Assembly (NCBI GenBank): GCA_021796375.1
Contig: JAJYJF010000019.1
Coordinates: 1-13,450 of the forward strand
Origin: Chloroflexota bacterium
Lineage (GTDB): Bacteria > Chloroflexota > Anaerolineae > Anaerolineales > Anaerolineaceae
Direction: 5' to 3'
DNA: 13,450 bases
In this document: one piece after another, positions 6,114-13,430 of the stretch
Layout of the letters: each line of letters starts with the position of its first letter
How positions within the stretch are numbered: position 1 is the stretch's first letter
The notes under the pieces: generated by a model
Databases searched by the model: none
Seen by the model: the letters and a program-made list of their open reading frames with translations, nothing else
What the model was told of the DNA's origin: nothing
Program-made: the position numbers and the translations under genes

Positions 6114-7124
6114 ATGGAAAACGCCGCCGCCGGGAGACAGGTATTCAATCAAAAAAGGGTCGGCCTGTTCTTGCTCGACCATATCATGGAAGTCTTCCTC
6201 ATCGCGCTCATCGTCGGGCTCACCTTTGGCGCGCACGGATTCATGACCTGGGACAACTGGATGAACATCCTGCGCAGCAACTCGCTGCGCGGGGTGATCG
6301 CGCTGGGCATGACGATGGTCATCATCGCCGGGCAGATCGACCTGTCTATCGGCTCGACCGTTGCCCTGGCGGGGGTGATCGTCGCCCGCAGCTGCCGCGA
6401 CCTGACCCCCCTGGGCGTGGACATCAACCTCGCGGCGGTGATCGGGATGGTTTTATCCCTGGCGGTCGCCGTGCTCTTCGGCTGGATGCACGGCTCGCTG
6501 GTGCATCGAGCCGGCATGCCGTCCTTTATCATCACACTGGCCAGCAAGTTTGGCCTGTACGGGCTGGCAGCTATCATTTCCGGCGGTTACCCGATCGCCA
6601 ACCAGTTCCCGGATTGGTTCAACCAGATCGGCGGCGGGCGGGTCGGCGGTCAGGACGGCGTCCCCATCGCCGCGATCATCCTGATCGTGGCGTTCCTGAT
6701 CGTCCTGTTCATCATGAACAACACCACCACCGGGCGGGCCACCTACGCGGTGGGCGGCAACCCGGAATCCGCCCGGCTGAGCGGGATCAACGTCGGCAAA
6801 ACCATCGTCTTCGCGCTGGTCATCGTGCAGGTGATGGCGGTGATCTCCGGCTTCATGACCTCCGGACAGGTGATGGCGGGGTCTTACTCCTTCGGCTTCG
6901 GCTGGGAGTTGGACGTGATCGCGGCGGTGATCATCGGCGGGACCAGCTTTCTGGGCGGTATCGGCACGGTCTGGGGCACGCTCCTGGGGATCGTGTTCAT
7001 GGGCGTGATCACCAACGGGATGACCCTCCTCAACTTCGATATCTACACCCAGTACATCGTCCGGGCGGTCATCATGGCTCTGGCGGTGCTGGTGAGCTCG
7101 TACCGGGCCAAGGTGAAGGCCTGA
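6114..7124 (+). CDS. Sugar ABC transporter permease (RbsC-like)
   Basis: A 336-residue integral membrane permease of the BPD_transp_2 family (RbsC, MglC, XylH), which forms the import channel as a dimer with the ATPase. It is strongly hydrophobic with about eight to ten helices. Family landmarks include SLRGVIALGMTMVIIAGQID, LSIGSTVALAGVI, PSFIITLASKFG, YAVGGNPESARLSGINV (the cytoplasmic loop that contacts the ATPase) and VIIGGTSFLGGIGTVWGTLLG. GAGAGGAG (6097-6104) precedes the ATG by nine bases and overlaps the end of the ATPase gene, which stops only four bases before this start. The two are therefore tightly co-expressed. Confidence 0.95.
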   Translation: MENAAAGRQVFNQKRVGLFLLDHIMEVFLIALIVGLTFGAHGFMTWDNWMNILRSNSLRGVIALGMTMVIIAGQIDLSIGSTVALAGVIVARSCRDLTPLGVDINLAAVIGMVLSLAVAVLFGWMHGSLVHRAGMPSFIITLASKFGLYGLAAIISGGYPIANQFPDWFNQIGGGRVGGQDGVPIAAIILIVAFLIVLFIMNNTTTGRATYAVGGNPESARLSGINVGKTIVFALVIVQVMAVISGFMTSGQVMAGSYSFGFGWELDVIAAVIIGGTSFLGGIGTVWGTLLGIVFMGVITNGMTLLNFDIYTQYIVRAVIMALAVLVSSYRAKVKA

Positions 7125-7169
7125 TCCAGAATCCGCGGAAGCGGCTGCAGGGAAAATGGGGGTCGCTTG

Positions 7170-8081
7170 ATGGACCGATACGGCGGGGTGGAAGCGGGAG
7201 GGACGAAATTCGTCTGCATGGTCGGCAGCGGGCCGGAGGATATTTCCGCGGAAATCCGCTTCCCGACCACCACCCCCGCCGAGACGATCGGGCGCGCGGT
7301 CGATTTTTTCCGCGAGCAGCTGCGGTCCGGGCCAATCCGCGGGGTGGGCATCGGCTCGTTCGGGCCGCTGGACCTGGACCCCGCGTCGCCGGCCTACGGG
7401 TTTATCACCACCACGCCCAAGCCGGGCTGGGCCGATACGGACCTGATCGGGCCGCTGCGCGAGCTGCTGCAGGCGCCGGTGGTGATCGATACCGACGTCA
7501 ACACGGCCGCTCTCGGCGAATATCTCTGGGGGGCGGCTCAGGGAATCCAGCAGTTCATCTATAACACGATCGGCACGGGGATCGGGGCGGGTGGGATCAT
7601 CAATGGGCTGCCGATCCACGGCATGCTGCACCCGGAGACCGGGCACATGCGCATCCCGCACGACCTGGAGATGGACCCCTTTCCGGGGATCTGCCCGTTT
7701 CACGGCGACTGCTTCGAGGGGCTGGCTTCCGGGGTCGCGCTGCGCGAGCGCTGGGGGGTGCCCGCCGAGCAGCTGCCGGTGGAGGCCCCGGCCTGGGACC
7801 TCCAGGCGCATTACATTGCCCTGGCGCTGGTCAACCAGATCTGTATGATCTCCCCCCAGCGGGTGGTCCTGGGAGGCGGGGTGATGAAGCGCGCCGGGCT
7901 CTTCCCGCTCGTGCGCCGCAAAGTGCAGCGGTTCCTGAACGGCTACGTCGACCGGGATGAGGTGAAAAGCGAGATCGACCGCTATATCGTCCCGCCGGTG
8001 CTCGGGGACCGGTCGGGCTGCCTCGGCGCGATCGGGATGGCCCAGCACTGGGCGGGAGACCTGGGGCCGGGCAAACAATAA
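7170..8081 (+). CDS. ROK-family fructokinase
   Basis: A 303-residue sugar kinase of the ROK family, matching its fructokinase branch: ATP plus fructose (possibly mannose) to the 6-phosphate in the cytoplasm. Visible motifs are GGVEAGGTKF (5-14, phosphate-binding loop), IGSFGPLDL (61-69), TTTPKPGW (80-87), DTDVNTAALGE (107-117, with the catalytic Asp109), NTIGTGIGAGG (132-142) and HPETGH (154-159). CPFHGDCFEGLASG (175-188) supplies cysteine and histidine for the structural zinc together with His159. The HPExGH plus CPFHGDC form is typical of fructokinases, rather than the CxCGxxGC form of glucokinases. The ATG at 7170 is preferred over the adjacent TTG at 7167, with GGGGG (7158-7162) upstream. 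It lies 45 bases after the permease gene and is probably the last gene of the operon, phosphorylating the imported sugar. Confidence 0.88.
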   Translation: MDRYGGVEAGGTKFVCMVGSGPEDISAEIRFPTTTPAETIGRAVDFFREQLRSGPIRGVGIGSFGPLDLDPASPAYGFITTTPKPGWADTDLIGPLRELLQAPVVIDTDVNTAALGEYLWGAAQGIQQFIYNTIGTGIGAGGIINGLPIHGMLHPETGHMRIPHDLEMDPFPGICPFHGDCFEGLASGVALRERWGVPAEQLPVEAPAWDLQAHYIALALVNQICMISPQRVVLGGGVMKRAGLFPLVRRKVQRFLNGYVDRDEVKSEIDRYIVPPVLGDRSGCLGAIGMAQHWAGDLGPGKQ

Positions 8082-8123
8082 CTAATGAGATTGCAGGTTT
8101 CCCACCAACCCAGGATAAACAAA

Positions 8124-9215
8124 TCACTCCCCGCTCGCGCCTTCGGGAGACGTAGAGCGCGCCGACAGCAGGCTCCCATCCGGGGCGTAGCGGCCGTAGC
8201 GGTGGGCAGCCTCTACCAGGGCATGGACGTTCTCGAACGGGGTCGCGGGCGGTAGGGCGCAGCCCGGCCCGAGGATCAGCCCGCCCCCCTCCGCCAGGAT
8301 GCTCAGCTCCTCCTGAACTTTTGCGGCAACAAGCTCCGGCGTGCCGAGGGCCAGCACGCTGCTCGGGTCGATCACCCCCAGGATCGTGGTCTTACCGCGC
8401 GCGGCCTCTTTGATCTTGGACAGGTCGCACTTGTAGTCGAGCTCGAGCACGGCGGAGCCGGTAGCGACCATATCTCCCACAATGCGGGTGGCATTGCCGC
8501 AGATGTGGTAGGCCAGCGGGATGGATTTCTGCCTCAGCCGCTCCACCAGGCGGCAGGCGTAGCCCCACTCGAACTCCCGGTACATGCGCGGTGAGGTGAC
8601 GTCCGGCCCGGAGAGCGACTCGCCGATCGAGGTCATGCGCGCCCCCTGTTCGGCCTGGGCGACCGCATAGCGGTAAACGGTTTCGAGCGCGAAGGCCAGC
8701 AGGGCATGCAGCTTGGGGTGCTCTTTGGGGTCGGAGAGGGCCAGCAAAAATTTTTCCAGGCCGAGCAGCATAGAAGCCAGGGAAAATGGGCCCTGGTCTG
8801 CCCGCGAAAGGAGGTAGGCCTGCTCGCCGATCTCGCGTGAGACGATCCGGGTGGCGACCAGGTTCTGATTGAGCGGGAATGCGCTGGCAAAATCCGGGAT
8901 GGAAAGCCTGTCCAGGTCGTCCAGGCTGTCGAGGACCGGCCTGACCAGCACCGGAGCGCTGCCCGGCAGGTACTCGACGCCGCACCCGCAGGCCTCCGCC
9001 AGGGTGGTGGTGCCGCTCTCCAGGATCAGCAGGTCGTGGCCAAACTCGCGCCACAGGCGGATCTGCCATTTGGCCATAGCCTCGCCGTCCCGCAGGAAGT
9101 CCGGGAAAGGCATGCCGGAAGCGTGGGCGGTCATGAGGAAGTTGTGGAGGTCGACCGGCACCCGGTCGGGGATCCCACCGGCGAGGACGGTCTGCACGCG
9201 CTCGATGGAGTTCAT
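8124..9215 (-). CDS. UroD-superfamily methyltransferase (MtaA/CmuA-like), zinc-site type
   Basis: A 363-residue protein of the uroporphyrinogen-decarboxylase superfamily. It opens in the family style (MNSIERVQTVLAGGIPDRVP). It looks more like the corrinoid methyltransferase branch (MtaA, MtbA, CmuA) than HemE. AYHICGN (235-241) carries the His237-X-Cys239 pair, and LGPGCALPPATPFENV (315-330) carries Cys319, together the His-X-Cys...Cys zinc site used to activate thiols such as coenzyme M. Its natural substrate cannot be read from the sequence, and no corrinoid protein gene is in the window. The start at 9215 gives a normal N-terminus and sits one base after the stop codon of the upstream DUF1360 gene, with little Shine-Dalgarno of its own, suggesting translational coupling. 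An in-frame ATG at 9269 would overlap that gene. It converges with the fructokinase gene, 42 bases away. Confidence 0.82.
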   Translation of the reverse strand: MNSIERVQTVLAGGIPDRVPVDLHNFLMTAHASGMPFPDFLRDGEAMAKWQIRLWREFGHDLLILESGTTTLAEACGCGVEYLPGSAPVLVRPVLDSLDDLDRLSIPDFASAFPLNQNLVATRIVSREIGEQAYLLSRADQGPFSLASMLLGLEKFLLALSDPKEHPKLHALLAFALETVYRYAVAQAEQGARMTSIGESLSGPDVTSPRMYREFEWGYACRLVERLRQKSIPLAYHICGNATRIVGDMVATGSAVLELDYKCDLSKIKEAARGKTTILGVIDPSSVLALGTPELVAAKVQEELSILAEGGGLILGPGCALPPATPFENVHALVEAAHRYGRYAPDGSLLSARSTSPEGASGE

Positions 9216-9216
9216 A

Positions 9217-9834
9217 TCAGCGTTTTTTAGATTGGCCGGTGACCGGGAGGCGGTCGGGTTCTTCCTCATCTTCTTCGAGGATCTCCGGGCTGGACCGGTC
9301 TGAGCGGGCCAGTGGAGCTTCCGAGTCGCGGAGGATGGCCCCCGTGCGGGTGCGGGCGAGCTGTCCGGACCAGCTCAAGGATTCGACGGCGGAGTTGAGA
9401 ACCTCGGCGAAGCCGATCGCGCCCAGGATGGTGACCAGGATGCGGGCCGGACCCGGCCAGGCATACAGCAGCAGCACCAGCAGCCAGGCAGACCAGGTGC
9501 CGGCGCAGATCGGGCAGGAGATCAGCTGGCCGAACGCGCGGCGGACGCCGCGGCCTTTCGGCTCTACGCTCTCCCCCGCCCCGGTCCCATCCGGGACGGT
9601 CTCGGTGAACGGGGCGCGCAGCGGCTCCATGACCAGGTCGTAGGCGAGCATGCGTCCCATGCGCAGGGTCGCAAAGACGAGCAGGACGAGGTCCGTCACC
9701 GTCAGGTGAAATGCATCCAGGCCCTGCCCGGTAGAAAGCCTCCACCAGGCGAACCCCCCCAGCGATCCCAGGAAAATTACCGTCAGGATAACTTTGGTGA
9801 GATATTCAGCTTGATCGGGTCGGTTCGCACCCAT
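9217..9834 (-). CDS. DUF1360 membrane protein
   Basis: A 205-residue protein with a membrane helix near residues 13-33, a second hydrophobic stretch near 43-58, and a hydrophobic pair near 113-150. Between them is the DUF1360 pattern: LRMGRMLAYDLVMEPLRAPF (57-76), followed by GQLISCPICAGTWSAWLL (102-119) with a Cys107-X-X-Cys110 pair. The domain occurs in small bacterial membrane proteins, including Bacillus spore-related ones, and has no established reaction. The C-terminal roughly 45 residues are acidic and polar, and probably cytoplasmic. The start at 9834 has GAGGG a few bases upstream. It lies 112 bases after the secreted TPR-like protein gene, and its stop is one base from the next gene's start. 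Confidence 0.78.
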   Translation of the reverse strand: MGANRPDQAEYLTKVILTVIFLGSLGGFAWWRLSTGQGLDAFHLTVTDLVLLVFATLRMGRMLAYDLVMEPLRAPFTETVPDGTGAGESVEPKGRGVRRAFGQLISCPICAGTWSAWLLVLLLYAWPGPARILVTILGAIGFAEVLNSAVESLSWSGQLARTRTGAILRDSEAPLARSDRSSPEILEEDEEEPDRLPVTGQSKKR

Positions 9835-9946
9835 TCCAATCCCTCAAACAGTTTAAGTCGCTGCAGTCATACCCCTCGCAGCACCTCAATGATAGCATTG
9901 TTTTTCCAGAATAGGGGAAGCGCAAGGCGGCTGCATCCATTCAATT

Positions 9947-11443
9947 TTAACCGATGCGCCTGGGCCAAAGGGCGGCGCCGAGGAAGATCAGCAGTGGTAG
10001 CGCCAGGCCGGCCCCGCACACCGGCAGTCCGGTCTTCTTCTCGAATGCTCCGGTTTCGGAGCCCGCTTGGCCGGAAATTTCACCCCGGGTGGGTTCCGGC
10101 GAAGGGGGCGGGAGGGCTGCCTGGCTCGGGGCAGGGGGTTCTGATGGCGGCGGGCCAAGCGTCCAGGTTGGGGTCGGGGGCGGCGTCTCGCTTTCGGCGG
10201 GAGAGTAGGTCGGGTAGGGGGTGACGACCGGGGTGGCCGTCAGCCCGGGATAGGCGATCTGGCCGCCGCTGATCACGATCGAGCCGGGGACGTTGTTTTT
10301 GATCACCTGGGCCAGGTTGAGTGCGTCCGGGGTATCGGGCTGCAGATCCAGCGACGCCTTCAGCTCCTGGATGGCGCGCACCAGTGCCTGCAGGTCCGGG
10401 TGATCGCCGGCCAGCGCGTCGTCGTAATTGGAAAAGAAAAACCGGTACCAGAGCAGCTCCGCGAACCCGTAATGCCACAGCGCGTCTTTCGGCAGGAGGG
10501 CCACCGCCTTTTCGTACGCGGAAACGGCGCGCCGGTACATTTCGTTTCCACCCGCGTCGTCGCGCAGACCGTGCTTCATGAGCAGCGCCTCCTTGTACGC
10601 CTTGCCCAGCTGTCCCCAAGTTTCGCCGCTGTTCGGACTGCGCTCCACGGTCTGGCTCAGGCTGGAGATTTTCTGCCAGACGCCTGTCATCATCAGCCCA
10701 ACCTCCAGGTTCTGGCCCGGTTGGGGCTCCAGATTCTCCATGTGCCAGCGCAGGTCGCTGCCGTCCAGCACCATCCCGGGCGTGCATTCGGGGACGATCA
10801 CATTGATATCGTTCGCCGGGTAGGGAAGATGGACGGTCAGGTCGGCGCTGCCGATGGCGTCCTTCCAGCCGGCGCCGGTTTCCAGGACGTAGGTGAACTG
10901 CACGTTCGGGGAATAGCCGATCCCCTCGGCCGTATAAGTGACCCGGATCGGGACCGTTTTGCCGGGAGGGAAGGTGACGCTGAAGCTGGCCCAGGCCTGC
11001 GGCAGTTCGGATGCGCTCGCCGGGTTCGGCGTGGTGATCCGCGTGGTAGCGGTGCGGGTATCGCCCACCCAGACCAGCAGGTCCTGGATTTCTGGATAGG
11101 CTCCCCGGCCGTCCCCAAAACCGTTTAATACGGACAGCGGGAATCGTACGTCCATCGTCTCGGAAGCGCTGCCCTGGTTCTGCATCTGGAAATCTGCGCT
11201 GACGAACGCCCGCCCGGGTTCATTGCCCTCCGGCAGGTTAACCACAGAAAGCTTTACCTGTTCGGAGACCATCTGGACCTGGGTGGACGGGCTGCCCGGC
11301 TGCAAGTTCGCCCCCTGGGGGTAAGCCGGCGGCGCGACATCCGCCCGGGCGGGGGCGGCAGAGGCGGCAGCAGCCAGCAGCGCCAGCGCGATCGCCAGGG
11401 AGGGGAATAATGCATGGTTGCGAAAGCGGGTCCAGTGGGGCAT
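9947..11443 (-). CDS. Secreted, C-terminally anchored TPR-like protein
   Basis: A 498-residue exported protein. Residues 1-34 form a signal peptide with a likely cleavage after ARA. Residues about 45-255 look like a beta-rich extracellular domain. Residues about 268-378 are helical and TPR-like (WGQLGKAYKEALLMK, YRRAVSAYEKAVALLPKDALWHYG). A Pro/Thr/Ser/Glu-rich linker follows at about 395-450. The last 31 residues are a tripartite tail: LPVCG (473-477), a hydrophobic stretch (about 478-493) and Arg-Arg. This tail resembles a sorting or anchoring signal, with Cys where LPXTG has Thr, but could be a plain membrane anchor. No catalytic motif is seen. The start has GAGGAAAGG upstream and lies 23 bases after the nitrilase stop codon, so the two are probably co-transcribed. 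Confidence 0.72.
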   Translation of the reverse strand: MPHWTRFRNHALFPSLAIALALLAAAASAAPARADVAPPAYPQGANLQPGSPSTQVQMVSEQVKLSVVNLPEGNEPGRAFVSADFQMQNQGSASETMDVRFPLSVLNGFGDGRGAYPEIQDLLVWVGDTRTATTRITTPNPASASELPQAWASFSVTFPPGKTVPIRVTYTAEGIGYSPNVQFTYVLETGAGWKDAIGSADLTVHLPYPANDINVIVPECTPGMVLDGSDLRWHMENLEPQPGQNLEVGLMMTGVWQKISSLSQTVERSPNSGETWGQLGKAYKEALLMKHGLRDDAGGNEMYRRAVSAYEKAVALLPKDALWHYGFAELLWYRFFFSNYDDALAGDHPDLQALVRAIQELKASLDLQPDTPDALNLAQVIKNNVPGSIVISGGQIAYPGLTATPVVTPYPTYSPAESETPPPTPTWTLGPPPSEPPAPSQAALPPPSPEPTRGEISGQAGSETGAFEKKTGLPVCGAGLALPLLIFLGAALWPRRIG

Positions 11444-11466
11444 CGCCTTTCCTCGGCTTGCTGCGG

Positions 11467-12462
11467 CTAGGATTCCAGCGAGGATCCGGCCGGCAGGTCC
11501 GGGCCGGCGCCGCGCCAGGCAACCGGATCCGACGGGCGGGTGTTGACAGTCAGCTGGAACACGTCCGGGCGGGCGTAGTGCCCGGCGACGTCAAAATCGA
11601 ACCGCCCGCGGACCAACTCTCCGCGATCCAGTTCGGCGTAAAGAATGCCCTCGCGGTCCCACAGCGGGCCGGCGAGGCAGCTCCCCATCGGCGAGTAGAT
11701 AGCGCTGCCGCCCCGGCACATGATCTGGGGCTGGCGCTCGAGCTCATCGCCCCCCGGCAGCCCGGGAGGGTAATCGCCGCGGGTAACGACCTGGTTGCAG
11801 CCCAGCACGAAGCAGCGCCCTTCGCAGGCGATGTGCTGCAGGGTGGCCTGCCAGGTGGGGCGCGCATCGGCGGTCGGCGCCAGGTAGATCTCCACCCCCT
11901 GCGCGTACAGGCTCATGCGGGCGAGCGGCATGTAGTTCTCCCAGCAGATCAGCCCGCCCATCCGGCCGAGCGCGGTATCCAGGGCAGCCAGGGTGCTGCC
12001 GTCGCCCTCGCCCCAGATGAGCCGCTCGGAGCCGGTGGGCTTGAGCTTGCGGTGCTTGCCGAGCAGCGCGCCGTCCGGCCCGAAGTAGAGCAGCGTGCAG
12101 TACAGCGTCCCGCGCGAAAAGGCGGTATCACGCTCGACCACCCCTATCGCCAGATAGGCCTTTGCCTGGCGGGCAGCTTCCCCCAATACACGCGTCGCCG
12201 GGCCGGGCACGTCGACCGAGGCCGACCAGTAAAGCTGCCACAGCTCGCGCCCGGCGTCCGACCGGCTTCCGACCACGGCGCCGAAGCTCAGCCCGCGCGG
12301 GTAAGCGGGGATAAAGGCTTCCGGGAACAGGATCAGGTTGGCGCCGCCCGCGGCGGCCTCGGCAGTCAGCCGGCAGGTTTTATCAATACTGGCTTCGCGA
12401 TCAAACAATACCGGAGTTGCCTGGATCACAGCAGCATGGATAGGAGGCAGAGACTCGGGCAT
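11467..12462 (-). CDS. Nitrilase (carbon-nitrogen hydrolase family)
   Basis: A 331-residue cytoplasmic enzyme of the carbon-nitrogen hydrolase family, in the true nitrilase branch, which converts a nitrile to the carboxylic acid and ammonia. The catalytic triad is visible: Glu48 in LFPEAFIPAYP, Lys139 in HRKLKPTGSER (with the accessory Glu146), and nucleophile Cys173 in GGLICWENYMPLARMSLYAQG. The CWENYMPL form around the cysteine and RKLKPT are typical of nitrilases rather than amidases or carbamoylases. The length is usual for the family and no signal peptide is present. The start at 12462 has GGAG about six bases upstream, and an extended -10 promoter candidate lies further up. The physiological nitrile cannot be read from the sequence; the closest partner gene is the secreted TPR-like protein 23 bases downstream. 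Confidence 0.9.
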   Translation of the reverse strand: MPESLPPIHAAVIQATPVLFDREASIDKTCRLTAEAAAGGANLILFPEAFIPAYPRGLSFGAVVGSRSDAGRELWQLYWSASVDVPGPATRVLGEAARQAKAYLAIGVVERDTAFSRGTLYCTLLYFGPDGALLGKHRKLKPTGSERLIWGEGDGSTLAALDTALGRMGGLICWENYMPLARMSLYAQGVEIYLAPTADARPTWQATLQHIACEGRCFVLGCNQVVTRGDYPPGLPGGDELERQPQIMCRGGSAIYSPMGSCLAGPLWDREGILYAELDRGELVRGRFDFDVAGHYARPDVFQLTVNTRPSDPVAWRGAGPDLPAGSSLES

Positions 12463-12515
12463 AAGATCTCCAGGAAAAGCGGCGGATATTCAGGAAAATG
12501 AGGGATCTTGGGCTG

Positions 12516-12524
12516 AGTATAACA
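12516..12524 (-). promoter_or_regulatory. Extended -10 promoter candidate for the nitrilase operon
   Basis: On the minus strand TGTTATACT gives an extended -10 (TG, one base, then TATACT, 5/6 match), about 54 bases upstream of the nitrilase ATG. No -35 box is visible at 16-18 bases, which is tolerable for an extended -10 promoter. The region between the divergent genes (12463-12641) otherwise shows only a short palindrome, GGGAA-C-TTCCC at 12611-12621. Confidence 0.4.
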
Positions 12525-12641
12525 AACTTTGCGGCCGGCCTGGCATCAAAATCGCCCGGCTTCCTGAAATGGGAATGGAGTCGAAGGTAGGGGTTTCCAT
12601 ATTGATTGTAGGGAACTTCCCCGGTTGAATGGCGGGCAGGG

Positions 12642-13088
12642 ATGCTTTACAAAGAATTCGCAGGATCGGGCCGTATTTGGACAGCGGGGGGGAAAATGGT
12701 CTTCAGCAATCACGGCTACCCGAGTGTTTTGACCGGAGAATTCGGTTATTTCCAGGCAGTTTTTCATTTTGGGTATTTCCAGGCTCACGAGCTGATGCTA
12801 CGCGAGCTGAAGGCATGGCTGGGGGAGCATAAGCCGTACCAATCATCGTTCGCAGAAGCCGCGGAAGCTTACCGGGTCCACCGCAGCTTCACCCGGCTGG
12901 TCTTTTCCGGCCGGGAGACATCCTGCACCCCGCGCGAGCTGGACCGTTTGTTTGTCGAGGTATTCGGATTTAGCGGTAAAGCGCTGGTCGAGGGGGACCT
13001 GCCCCGCACGTGGGCGGTCCCCGAATCCAGGGTCCTGGCTCGGAGGCCGGTCACGACTAGCCAGCCGCAGGCGGCGAGCCCCTGCTAG
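12642..13088 (+). CDS. Hypothetical protein, family not recognised
   Basis: A 148-residue open frame with gene-like codon use, followed directly by a strong terminator, which supports it being real. The sequence has an aromatic-rich N-terminal half (GEFGYFQAVFHFGYFQAHELM, a charged helix LRELKAWLGEHKPYQ) and a C-terminal part with RELDRLFVEVFGF. No signal peptide, membrane helix or catalytic motif is evident. The ATG at 12642 has only a weak Shine-Dalgarno; an in-frame ATG at 12696, preceded by a G-rich run (GGGGGGAAA), is an alternative start giving 130 residues. It is divergent from the nitrilase operon. Function unknown. Confidence 0.6.
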   Translation: MLYKEFAGSGRIWTAGGKMVFSNHGYPSVLTGEFGYFQAVFHFGYFQAHELMLRELKAWLGEHKPYQSSFAEAAEAYRVHRSFTRLVFSGRETSCTPRELDRLFVEVFGFSGKALVEGDLPRTWAVPESRVLARRPVTTSQPQAASPC

Positions 13089-13110
13089 ATAAAATGTCGC
13101 GAAAAACGCT

Positions 13111-13153
13111 ATAAATCCCGGATGTATTCATTTCGGGATTTATCGGGTTTTTG
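13111..13153 (+). terminator. Intrinsic terminator
   Basis: ATAAATCCCG (13111-13120) pairs perfectly with CGGGATTTAT (13134-13143) around a 13-base loop, and CGGGTTTTTG follows. It begins 22 bases after the stop codon of the hypothetical gene, so it most likely ends that transcript. Confidence 0.72.
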
Positions 13154-13176
13154 AAAGCCCTTTCTGTTTCGACCTA

Positions 13177-13229
13177 TCCCCGCCCCCAGACCGCATATCC
13201 GGCTGTGGTTGATCGTCTGGGGGCGAGGA
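13177..13229. repeat. 15-bp imperfect inverted repeat
   Basis: TCCCCGCCCCCAGAC (13177-13191) pairs with GTCTGGGGGCGAGGA (13215-13229), 14 of 15 bases, around a 23-base loop. It lies in the gene-free stretch 13154-13420. GGGGTGGGGGTTTT follows at 13235-13248. It could be a second terminator, a protein-binding palindrome or a relic of a mobile-element end. The rest of the stretch shows no gene and is AT-richer than the flanking genes. Confidence 0.5.
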
Positions 13230-13370
13230 TTAAAGGGGTGGGGGTTTTATTCAAAGCCGTAAAATCGAACATGGTTCATCCGATGGATTAACTGCAACTA
13301 AGATTATTCTCAGCCAAAAATAAAGTTGATGTACCATTCTTTCTGTAAAATCTAGGACCTTAACAAAAAG

Positions 13371-13430
13371 GGTGAGTCAGAAGTATCCTATCGGTTGCCA
13401 CACCAACATAGGAGAACCCAATGACTCACC
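13371..13430 (+). promoter_or_regulatory. Two-tier hairpin covering the ribosome-binding site and start codon of the next gene
   Basis: The outer stem is GGTGAGTCA (13371-13379) with TGACTCACC (13422-13430), perfect over 9 bp and including the TG of the start codon at 13421. The inner stem is TCCTAT-c-GGTTG (13386-13397, one bulged C) with CCAACATAGGA (13403-13413), 11 bp with a 5-base loop, which includes GGA of the Shine-Dalgarno GGAG (13411-13414). A transcript entering from upstream would therefore hide both initiation signals. Confidence 0.6.

Noticed and set aside
6453..8078. A 541-codon open frame antisense to the permease and fructokinase genes.
   Set aside because: Its composition is dominated by Arg, His, Asp, Pro and Gly, as expected from the reverse of GC-rich codons, and the sense strand holds two clear conserved genes. 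The same applies to the long antisense frames at 1716-2948 and 11410-12501.
8082..8123. Possible terminator between the convergent fructokinase and methyltransferase genes.
   Set aside because: Only 42 bases, with no hairpin and no T-run that I can see.
13326..13351. TTGATG and TAAAAT as a promoter for the last gene.
   Set aside because: The spacer is only 14 bases, too short for a sigma-70 promoter; TAAAAT alone could be a -10 of a circle-junction promoter, but that cannot be judged without the other end of the element.
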